This document shows, one piece after another, positions 58,705 through 64,000 of a DNA stretch of 64,000 bases. The notes beneath the pieces were generated by a model. The model saw nothing but the letters and a program-made list of their open reading frames with translations. It had not been told where the DNA came from and searched no databases. Position 1 is the stretch's first letter; each line of letters starts with the position of its first letter. The position numbers were made by a program, and so were the translations under genes. The stretch lies in the NCBI GenBank assembly GCA_963724805.1, contig CAVRWA010000014.1:992001-1056000 (forward strand). Reading direction: 5' to 3'. This DNA comes from CAVQZA01 sp963724805 (GTDB taxonomy: Bacteria; Actinomycetota; Thermoleophilia; Gaiellales; Gaiellaceae).

Positions 58705-59094
58705 TCAGACGTGGGCTTCGAGGATCGCCGCGACAGCCGAGTCGACGGTCTCGTAATGGCGCAGGCGCTGGTCGACCGTGGTGATCTCCAGGACGCGCCG
58801 GGCCGGGCTGTCCGTCTGGATTCGCAGGACGAGCTGGCGGTCCAGCTCCTCGGCGTGGGCGGACTCCTTGATCAGGACGCCGACGATCTTCGAGTCGATG
58901 AAGAGGGTCTCCGAGAGGTCGACGACGACGTCGTTCCCGCGGGCGAGCGCCCGCGCGATCGCCGCGGTCACGTCGGGCTCGCTGGCGAGATCGTGCTCGC
59001 CCATGAGGCCGACGACTGTCACGTTGGGCGCAGGCTGCGAAACCTGCACGATCGGAATCGTCAAAGCCGGGTCGTGGCTGGTGGACACTGGCAT
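58705..59094 (-). CDS. STAS-domain anti-sigma factor antagonist
   Basis: The 129-residue protein has the STAS core VTVVGLMGEHDLASEPDVTAAIARAL and VVVDLSETLFIDSKIVGVLIKESAHAEELDRQLVLRIQ. The conserved serine in FIDSK is the usual phosphorylation site that controls binding to the RsbW kinase. GGGAGGG precedes the ATG at 59094. It is near the partner-switching genes that follow and is probably part of the same network. Confidence 0.85.
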   Translation of the reverse strand: MPVSTSHDPALTIPIVQVSQPAPNVTVVGLMGEHDLASEPDVTAAIARALARGNDVVVDLSETLFIDSKIVGVLIKESAHAEELDRQLVLRIQTDSPARRVLEITTVDQRLRHYETVDSAVAAILEAHV

Positions 59095-59176
59095 CCCTCC
59101 CGCGGACCCGCTGGATGATAGGAGACCTCTGTAAGACCGACGTGAAAAGTCGGCGATCTCCAGCCGCGCAGGAGCC

Positions 59177-59198
59177 GCTCCCGGAACGTGCCGGGAGC
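59177..59198 (-). terminator. Terminator-like hairpin
   Basis: A perfect 8-bp stem (GCTCCCGG 59177-59184, CCGGGAGC 59191-59198) with loop AACGTG lies 13 bp beyond the minus-strand gene ending at 59212. There is no T-run after it. Confidence 0.4.
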
Positions 59199-59211
59199 CG
59201 GGTGTCACATC

Positions 59212-59556
59212 TCAGCGCCTCTTCGACTTCACCGCCCGCTCGAGCTCCGCCTTGTTCATGGTCGAGCGGCCGTGGATTCCGAGCTTCTTCGCCTCGGCAT
59301 AGAGCTGATCGCGGGTGCGGCCCTTCGGCCGATTCGTCCCCGATCTGAGGCCGCCGCGGCGACCCGACGAGAGGTCGTGGGTCGAGGTCCGCGACGACGT
59401 CCTCGATTCGCCGTGGCGAGCCCGCTCCTTGTTCACGGTCCGGGCTGCGATCTCCTCGGCGACGTCCTCTGAACGTCCCCGGTCCTCGAGGCTGTGCTTG
59501 ACGTGCTCGTACTGGCGTGCGCGCTTCGATCCCTTCTCGATCCCACGTGGCGGCAT
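59212..59556 (-). CDS. Small basic protein with a Rho-N-like end
   Basis: The 114-residue basic protein has RARQYEHVKHSLEDRGRSEDVAEEIAARTVNKERARHGES in its first half. A C-terminal helix pair, TRDQLYAEAKKLGIHGRSTMNKAELERAVKSKRR, looks like the Rho termination factor N-terminal/SAP-type nucleic-acid-binding fold. Proteins of this kind in actinobacteria are often labelled plasmid stabilisation or general-stress proteins, without known activity. It is 2 bp downstream of the next gene on the same strand and shares its promoter. Confidence 0.75.
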   Translation of the reverse strand: MPPRGIEKGSKRARQYEHVKHSLEDRGRSEDVAEEIAARTVNKERARHGESRTSSRTSTHDLSSGRRGGLRSGTNRPKGRTRDQLYAEAKKLGIHGRSTMNKAELERAVKSKRR

Positions 59557-59558
59557 GG

Positions 59559-59915
59559 TCAGGCCTCTGCTGCCCGCCGTGAGGCTGTGAGGACCGCGAT
59601 CGCGACGGCCGCCGCGATCACGAGCGCGCGAGCCCTCTGCCTTCTGCGACTCGGGCGCCGCCCGATCCGGTGCGCCGCCCGCTGCAGCTCGACCAGCGCA
59701 GCTCGCGCCTGCCGCTGAAGCTTCTCGTCGGACGCGAGCCGGCCGACGGCGGAGACGAGGTCGGGCTCCTTGCCGAGCTTCACGTAGACGTCCCGGCCCG
59801 AGGCGTATGCCTTCTTCGCCCGCTCGTGCAGCTTCTGGTCGTGAAGTGCCTGATCGACGTACGGGGCGAAGGAATCCGTGGGGATCTTCCAAGTGATGCG
59901 TTCCGTCACGTTCAT
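59559..59915 (-). CDS. Small membrane-associated protein of the stress locus
   Basis: The 118-residue product reads MNVTERITWKIPTDSFAPYVDQALHDQKLHERAKKAYASGRDVYVKLGKEPDLVSAVGRLASDEKLQRQARAALVELQRAA, then a basic stretch, and ends with one hydrophobic helix (ALVIAAAVAIAVLTASRR). It appears to be a tail-anchored cytoplasmic protein. No family is recognised. The ATG at 59915 lies about 37 bp after a SigB/F-type promoter on its strand (59952-59977). Confidence 0.7.
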   Translation of the reverse strand: MNVTERITWKIPTDSFAPYVDQALHDQKLHERAKKAYASGRDVYVKLGKEPDLVSAVGRLASDEKLQRQARAALVELQRAAHRIGRRPSRRRQRARALVIAAAVAIAVLTASRRAAEA

Positions 59916-59951
59916 GCTGTCCCATCCTCTTTCGGTGGTCTCTGCCGGGCG

Positions 59952-59977
59952 GTACCCGGCGGGCACAGCCCGCAAAC
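59952..59977 (-). promoter_or_regulatory. SigB/SigF-type promoter for the 59915-59212 operon
   Basis: On the minus strand this reads GTTT, then a 16-base spacer, then GGGTAC, matching the GTTT-N(14-17)-GGGTA consensus of stress sigma factors. The spacing is identical to that of two promoters at 61687-61742. The start of transcription would lie about 30 bases before the ATG. Confidence 0.7.
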
Positions 59978-59996
59978 GACTCCCTAAGATGACCGG

Positions 59997-61490
59997 ATGG
60001 TCCGCAGGCTCGCCGCGCCCAGACCGGCCGGCATGCACGCGCGGGACGTCCGTCGGAGGCTCCTGGTGGTCTTCGGGATCCTCGACGTGCTGCTGATCGC
60101 GATCCTCGCGAGCTCGTTCGCCGTCGCACGGAGCGTCAACCAGAGCTCGGAGCAGAAGTTCGTTCAGGAGGCGATTCCGCTCAAGAGCGCCGTCCAGGAT
60201 CTGGTGCTCCAGATGGTCAACGAGGAGACCGGTAGCCGGGGGTACGTGATCACGGGCAACAGAGCCGCTCTCCAGCCCCTCGCTGCGGGGCGAGCGCGGG
60301 TGCCGGACGACCTGCGCACGATTGCGCAACTGGTGTCGATCGAGCCCGCGCTCGGCCCGGAGCTCGCCCGTGCCCGGCTCCAGATCCGCGCACTCCGTCG
60401 CTACTACGACCGCCAGATCGCGCTCGTCTCGTCGGGACCCGCCGGCCGACGGGCCGCCGCCCGGCACGTCCTGCACGGAAAGGCGCTCTTCGACGCGTTT
60501 CGGCAGACCGCCGGCTCGATGCTCGCCGAGTCCGATCGCGTCGTGGTGGACGCGCGGCGTTCGCAGAACAGTCGCTACCGGACGCTGCTCGTCGTGCTGC
60601 TCGTGTCCGGCGCGGCCGGGCTCGCCGTCGCCGTCGCCCTGACCGTCGGCACTCCGAGACGGACGCACGACCTCTTGCTCGAGCTGGAGTTCGAGCGCGC
60701 GGCCGGCGAGCTGCTGCTGCAGCGCGAGCAGCAGGCGCACGGGGAGGTCGAGGCGCTCGTCGGCAGGCTCCAGCAGTCGCTCCTGCCGGTCGTGGAAGTC
60801 TCCGATCCGCGAGTGGGCGTCGCGACGATCTACCGGCCGGGTGAGCAGCGGCTCGACCTCGGCGGCGACTTCTACGACTGCATGCAGCTCGAGGACGGCC
60901 GGATCGCGCTTCTCATAGGCGACGTCTCGGGCCACGGGCCCGACGCGGCAGCGCTCGGCGCGAGCCTGCGCGCAGCCTGGCGCGGCCTGGCGCTCAGCGA
61001 GACGGAGCACGGCGAGGTGCTCCGCTGCCTGGAGGCCGTCTTCGAGCGCGAGGGCACGGACGAAGGCGCGTTCGCGACGGTGGCCTACGGCCTGATCGAT
61101 CCCGGGCGAACACGGCTCGAGATCGCCGTCGCGGGGCATCCGCCGCCGATCCTGGTCGAGGGCGGTGCCGCCCGGGCGATGGACGTCGCGCCCGGGCCTC
61201 CGCTCGGCGTCTTCGACCAGACCGATTGGCCGATCTCGACCACGGCACTCCGGACACCGTCGGCGGTCGTGCTCTACACCGACGGGCTCACGGAGGCCAG
61301 GAGCAGCCCCGGCAGCCACGAGCGCCTCGGGATCGAAGGGCTCGTCGCGGAGATCGCCGCGGCCTGCTCGCAGCCGATCTCGGCGGCCGACCTCGAAGGC
61401 CTCGCGACGAAGATCGTCGCGAGCGGCGGGGAGCCCCTCGCCGATGACGCGGCGATCCTCGCTCTGAGCATCGACCGCGACGAGGGCTAG
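59997..61490 (+). CDS. CHASE3-domain PP2C (SpoIIE-like) phosphatase
   Basis: The 497-residue membrane protein has a first helix at about 20-43, an extracytoplasmic CHASE3-like helical domain (LQMVNEETGSRGYVITGNRAALQPL), a second helix at about 198-218 and a short coiled coil. The C-terminal PP2C phosphatase domain carries the metal-binding blocks LGGDFYDC, IGDVSGHGPDAAALGA, YTDGLTEAR and ADDAAIL. RsbU/SpoIIE-type enzymes dephosphorylate STAS antagonists to free the sigma factor. A start at 60033 is possible. Confidence 0.9.
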   Translation: MVRRLAAPRPAGMHARDVRRRLLVVFGILDVLLIAILASSFAVARSVNQSSEQKFVQEAIPLKSAVQDLVLQMVNEETGSRGYVITGNRAALQPLAAGRARVPDDLRTIAQLVSIEPALGPELARARLQIRALRRYYDRQIALVSSGPAGRRAAARHVLHGKALFDAFRQTAGSMLAESDRVVVDARRSQNSRYRTLLVVLLVSGAAGLAVAVALTVGTPRRTHDLLLELEFERAAGELLLQREQQAHGEVEALVGRLQQSLLPVVEVSDPRVGVATIYRPGEQRLDLGGDFYDCMQLEDGRIALLIGDVSGHGPDAAALGASLRAAWRGLALSETEHGEVLRCLEAVFEREGTDEGAFATVAYGLIDPGRTRLEIAVAGHPPPILVEGGAARAMDVAPGPPLGVFDQTDWPISTTALRTPSAVVLYTDGLTEARSSPGSHERLGIEGLVAEIAAACSQPISAADLEGLATKIVASGGEPLADDAAILALSIDRDEG

Positions 61491-61512
61491 GCGCGCTCCC
61501 GGGCGCCTCGTC

Positions 61513-61653
61513 CTATGCCGTGCCGCGCGAGAGGAGGCCGAATGCGGCCAGCACCAGGGCGACGAGCAGGACCAGGAACAGGAACTTGCTGACCACGATG
61601 CCACCTGCGATTGCGAATGCGACTATGAGTGCGAGGATGAGCAGTAGCGCCAT
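61513..61653 (-). CDS. Small hydrophobic membrane protein
   Basis: The 46-residue protein consists almost wholly of two hydrophobic helices (MALLLILALIVAFAIAGGIVV, FLFLVLLVALVLAAFGLLS), of a type common in actinobacterial stress regulons. The ATG at 61653 lies about 34 bp after a SigB/F-type promoter on the same strand. A longer frame upstream lacks a ribosome site. It converges with the phosphatase gene, separated by 22 bp. Confidence 0.7.
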   Translation of the reverse strand: MALLLILALIVAFAIAGGIVVSKFLFLVLLVALVLAAFGLLSRGTA

Positions 61654-61686
61654 TTCACGGCCCCCTTTGGTTGGATGCCGGGGTGG

Positions 61687-61712
61687 GTACCCGGCCGCAC
61701 GGCTGCCGAAAC
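61687..61712 (-). promoter_or_regulatory. SigB/SigF-type promoter for the small hydrophobic protein
   Basis: The minus strand has GTTT, 16 bases, GGGTAC. It is arranged back-to-back with the plus-strand promoter at 61717-61742, the two -35 elements being only 4 bases apart. Confidence 0.7.
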
Positions 61713-61716
61713 ACAC

Positions 61717-61742
61717 GTTTCGGCTGCGTCCCGATCGGGTAC
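61717..61742 (+). promoter_or_regulatory. SigB/SigF-type promoter for the sigma-factor operon
   Basis: The plus strand has GTTT, 16 bases, GGGTAC. It is 22 bp before the first gene of the ATPase-sigma-RsbW operon, so the sigma factor may drive its own synthesis. Confidence 0.75.
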
Positions 61743-61764
61743 CGACGCGTAGATTTCGGCCGAC

Positions 61765-62139
61765 ATGACAGCGCCATACGTGTCAATGACGATTCCCTGC
61801 GACCGCCGTTACGTCGGGGTTGTGGGACTCGTGGTGGGCGGGATGGCGGCGCGCTTCGAGCTCGGGCTCGATCGGGTCGACGACCTTCGTCTGGCGCTCG
61901 AGGCCGCCGCTTTCGACGGCCCGAGCAACCGGGCCCTCGAGATCGAGGTTCGCGGGGAAGGAGGGCTCGAGCTCCAGGCCGGACCGCTCGCCTCCTCGGT
62001 GCGGGAGCGCCTGCGCGGCGAGACCGGGCGGCTCTCGCTGCGCAAGGTGCTCGGCTCGCTCGTCGACGAGGCCGAGGTGGTCGAGCGGGACGGCAGCGAC
62101 TGGCTGCTGCTCAGACAGCGCCCCGCGCGCGGAGCATGA
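61765..62139 (+). CDS. RsbW-like ATPase fragment or small regulator upstream of sigma factor
   Basis: The 124-residue protein resembles the first half of an RsbW/SpoIIAB-type HATPase (MTIPCDRRYVGVVGLVVGGMAARFELGLDRVDDLRLALEAAAFDG), but the ATP-lid glycine motifs of the second half are missing and the end reads VVERDGSDWLLLRQRP. It may bind a partner without kinase activity. Its stop overlaps the sigma start by 4 bases (62136-62139). Confidence 0.65.
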   Translation: MTAPYVSMTIPCDRRYVGVVGLVVGGMAARFELGLDRVDDLRLALEAAAFDGPSNRALEIEVRGEGGLELQAGPLASSVRERLRGETGRLSLRKVLGSLVDEAEVVERDGSDWLLLRQRPARGA

Positions 62140-62903
62140 GCGTGACGAAGATGCCTGGATCGTCCGTCGAGGAGCGTCGGCGCGACCTTCTCGTTGTGTG
62201 GTTCGAGCACCGCGACGAGCGGGCTCGGGAGGAGCTCGTCCGCGAGTACCTGAGCCTCGTGAGGGCGCTCGCGCGGCGGTACGCGGGCGGGGCGGAAACG
62301 CTCGACGACCTCGTCCAGGTCGGCTCGATCGGGCTCGTCAAGGCGCTCGACCGCTTCGATCCGGGGCGCGGTGACTTCGGGTCCTACGCGGTGCCGACCA
62401 TCGTCGGCGAGCTGAAGCGCCATTTCCGCGACCGCACGTGGACGGTGTCGGTGCCGCGAAGTGTCAAGGATCTCAGCGTCGCCGTCTCCAAGCAGCTCGA
62501 CCGCCTCTCCAACGAGCTGGGCCGGTCGCCGTCGATCGCGGAGCTGGCCAAGGCGGTCGGAGCCGGCGAAGAGGACGTCCTGGAGGCGCTCGAGGCCACG
62601 CGCGCCCAGACTGTGAGGCCGCTCGTCACGGGCTCCGAGGACGAGAGCGAGCCCGGCGACGTGGCCGCACTCGGCGTCGAGGAGACGGGCTTTGCGCAGG
62701 TCGACGACCGGTCACTGCTCGCCGACGGGCTGCGCGCGCTCGATGCCCGTGAGCGCCGGATCGTCGAGCTGCGGTTTGGTCGCCACCTCACGCAGTCGCA
62801 GATCGCCGGGGAGGTCGGCATCTCACAGATGCACGTCTCGCGCCTGTTGCGAACAGCGCTCGAGAAGATGCGCGATTCGATCGAGGCGGAGGGCGGGCGA
62901 TGA
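62136..62903 (+). CDS. SigB/SigF/SigG-family stress sigma factor
   Basis: The 255-residue group 3 sigma factor has region 2 (YLSLVRALARRYAGGAETLDDLVQVGSIGLVKALDRFDPGRG, SYAVPTIVGELKRHFRDRTWTVSVPRSVKDL), region 3 (LGRSPSIAELAKAVGAGEEDVLEALEA) and region 4 (LDARERRIVELRFGRHLTQSQIAGEVGISQMHVSRLLRTALEKM). Gene order (ATPase-like, sigma, RsbW) with 4-bp overlaps on both sides implies a single coupled operon. A matching promoter sits at the head of the operon, suggesting autoactivation. Confidence 0.93.
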   Translation: MSVTKMPGSSVEERRRDLLVVWFEHRDERAREELVREYLSLVRALARRYAGGAETLDDLVQVGSIGLVKALDRFDPGRGDFGSYAVPTIVGELKRHFRDRTWTVSVPRSVKDLSVAVSKQLDRLSNELGRSPSIAELAKAVGAGEEDVLEALEATRAQTVRPLVTGSEDESEPGDVAALGVEETGFAQVDDRSLLADGLRALDARERRIVELRFGRHLTQSQIAGEVGISQMHVSRLLRTALEKMRDSIEAEGGR

Positions 62904-63310
62904 GCGGCGAGGAGGCGGTGTCGTTCTCGCTCTCGTTCCCGGCGCAGGCGGAGTATCTCGTGCTCTGCCGTCTCGCCGTGGCCGCCCTCGCCGGGCTGGC
63001 GCCGCTCGACGACGAGCTCGTCGACGACCTGAAGCTGGCGGTGACCGAGGCCTGCACGAACACGATCCAGCACGCGTACCGGGGCGGCGATCCGGGCCGC
63101 GTCGAGCTGCGCTACGAGGTGGAGGACGGGCTCGTCAGGATCACGATCGAGGACTCAGGAGTCGGGCCGAGCGACGAGCGCCCTGCGAATCGGGGGGAGC
63201 GGGAGGGCGGGATGGGCCTCGCGATCATCCGTTCGCTCGTCGACGAGCTCGAGCTCCAGCCGGGCCCCGAGGGCCGAGGCACGCGACTCACGTTGGCCAG
63301 GAGGCTCTGA
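62900..63310 (+). CDS. RsbW-type anti-sigma factor/serine kinase
   Basis: The 136-residue HATPase has the N box LKLAVTEACTNTIQHAY, G1 box ITIEDSGVGPS and G2-type GGMGLAIIRSLVDELEL, all characteristic of SpoIIAB/RsbW. Such kinases hold the sigma factor inactive and phosphorylate the STAS antagonist. It overlaps the sigma stop by 4 bases, as expected for a stoichiometric anti-sigma factor. It converges on the STAS gene at 63312 with one base between stops. Confidence 0.92.
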   Translation: MSGEEAVSFSLSFPAQAEYLVLCRLAVAALAGLAPLDDELVDDLKLAVTEACTNTIQHAYRGGDPGRVELRYEVEDGLVRITIEDSGVGPSDERPANRGEREGGMGLAIIRSLVDELELQPGPEGRGTRLTLARRL

Positions 63311-63311
63311 C

Positions 63312-63662
63312 TCAGCCCGCAGCCAGCGCCTCGGCACGTGTCTCGTAGATCTGAAAGGCGCGGTCGAGCAGCGTGATCTCGAAGATCTTGCGGATCGATG
63401 CATGGTCGATCACGAGCACGAGCTCTCCGCCCCGGGGCCGCAGCCGTTTCGAGGCCCCGAGGATCACGCCCAGCGTCGTCGAGTCGATGAAGCGGGTGGC
63501 CGTCATGTCGATCACGATCCTCCTGGCGCCCGCAGCGATCGCATCCTGCAGGGCGTCCTTGAGGGCGGGGGCGCCGAGCAGGTCGACCTCGCCGGCGAGC
63601 GCGACGACATAGGTCCCGTCGACCTCCAGGGCCTCGAGCGAGACCTCGAAGTCGACGTTCAC
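63312..63662 (-). CDS. STAS-domain anti-sigma factor antagonist
   Basis: The 116-residue STAS protein reads YVVALAGEVDLLGAPALKDALQDAIAAGARRIVIDMTATRFIDSTTLGVILGASKRLRPRGGELVLV. FIDSTTLG holds the conserved phosphorylatable serine. It is the natural counterpart of the RsbW-type kinase encoded convergently. The GTG at 63662 overlaps the upstream gene's stop by 4 bases (GTGA), so it is translated with the PRC-barrel-like gene. Confidence 0.9.
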   Translation of the reverse strand: MNVDFEVSLEALEVDGTYVVALAGEVDLLGAPALKDALQDAIAAGARRIVIDMTATRFIDSTTLGVILGASKRLRPRGGELVLVIDHASIRKIFEITLLDRAFQIYETRAEALAAG

Positions 63663-64000
63663 GAAGCCACTCCTGCGCCGGCGGCGAGATCCACGCGCAG
63701 CCGGACGAGCACCGCGCGGCCGTCCTCGTCGAACTCGACATCGTCGACAGGAGCGCCGTGTGCCACACCGCTTCGCTGGAGGTCGCGGAGCGAGAGCCCG
63801 TCTCGGCGGTAGAAGTCCGCCTCTCCGGTCTCGAGTAGCGAGAGCGGATCCCGGACCTCGATCGCACCGGGGGAGGGCAGGCAGGCGAGCCAGGGCAGGA
63901 AGCGGCGGAGCCCGTCGAGGCAGAGCACCTCGAGCCCGAGCGCCTGCGAGAGCCCGGCGTCGAGCAGCAGGTCGACCGGGCGTCCGAGCGTGATCCCGCG
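63659..64000 (-). CDS. PRC-barrel-like protein (continues beyond the window)
   Basis: The minus-strand frame is open from the window edge to a stop at 63659. Its translation begins GITLGRPVDLLLDAGLSQALGLEVLCLDG and contains FLPWLACLPSPGAIEVRDPLSLLETGEADFYRRDGLSLRDLQR, resembling a PRC-barrel domain repeated twice. The 5' end lies outside the window. Coupling to the STAS gene suggests a role in the same regulatory network. Confidence 0.65.
   Translation of the reverse strand, partial: RGITLGRPVDLLLDAGLSQALGLEVLCLDGLRRFLPWLACLPSPGAIEVRDPLSLLETGEADFYRRDGLSLRDLQRSGVAHGAPVDDVEFDEDGRAVLVRLRVDLAAGAGVAS

Overview
The window reads as chromosomal DNA of a very GC-rich actinobacterium. Coding bias, many GTG starts, ATGA start/stop overlaps, an actinobacterial LexA box and SigB/SigF-type promoters all fit. 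The gene mix (LuxR/AAA regulators, nSTAND-WD40, collagen-like secreted proteins, tandem OYE paralogs) would suit a soil Thermoleophilia-type lineage. That placement is inference, because no rRNA or other marker gene lies in the window.

Region 1 (1-21 kb) is a mosaic of small, mostly single-gene units: a SARP-type regulator cut by the window edge, DHFR-like, cupin, lactonase-like, flavin reductase, secreted proteins, LuxR regulators, NmrA-like, VOC and NUDIX genes. Several are truncated or frameshifted. Scattered among them is a dispersed repeat: two 11-bp CTTGACACACG-like direct repeats, an inverted repeat and a conserved tail. It occurs at about 2.7, 5.9, 8.1 and 11.7 kb, with a partial relative at 15.9 kb. 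At 8.0 kb, and in a decayed copy at 20.2 kb, the repeat abuts a sequence resembling the 3' end of tmRNA, as expected of scars from elements that integrate into a tmRNA/tRNA end. A second dispersed repeat of about 70 bp links 10.4 kb and 20.8 kb.

Region 2 (21-31 kb) holds metabolic, cell-wall and secreted enzymes: a nitrilase-fold protein without its cysteine nucleophile, an M15 peptidase, a PCD-like protein and a secreted glycosidase. It also holds a 1213-residue fusion of nucleotide cyclase, STAND-like ATPase and oligopeptide-binding protein.

Region 3 (31-45 kb) carries two conflict-type modules. One is a subtilase divergent from an operon of TPR-CHAT protease, ECF sigma factor and small partner (31.7-37.0 kb). 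The other is a SIR2-like gene overlapping an nSTAND ATPase with one membrane segment and 14 WD40 repeats (40.0-44.4 kb). A MOSC gene, an apbE remnant and two secreted proteins lie between them.

Region 4 (44-59 kb) is metabolic and accessory: a GMC oxidoreductase divergent from three tandem OYE-family paralogs (the third lacks a normal start codon), a patatin plus Vps62-like pair, a hydrolase-LuxR fusion, SOS-controlled dinB, a pair of alpha/beta hydrolases and an intradiol dioxygenase.

Region 5 (58.7-64 kb) is a general-stress partner-switching locus: STAS proteins, a CHASE3-PP2C phosphatase, an RsbW-type kinase, a SigB/F-type sigma factor and stress-type small proteins. Three GTTT-N16-GGGTAC promoters in the locus are probably read by that sigma factor.
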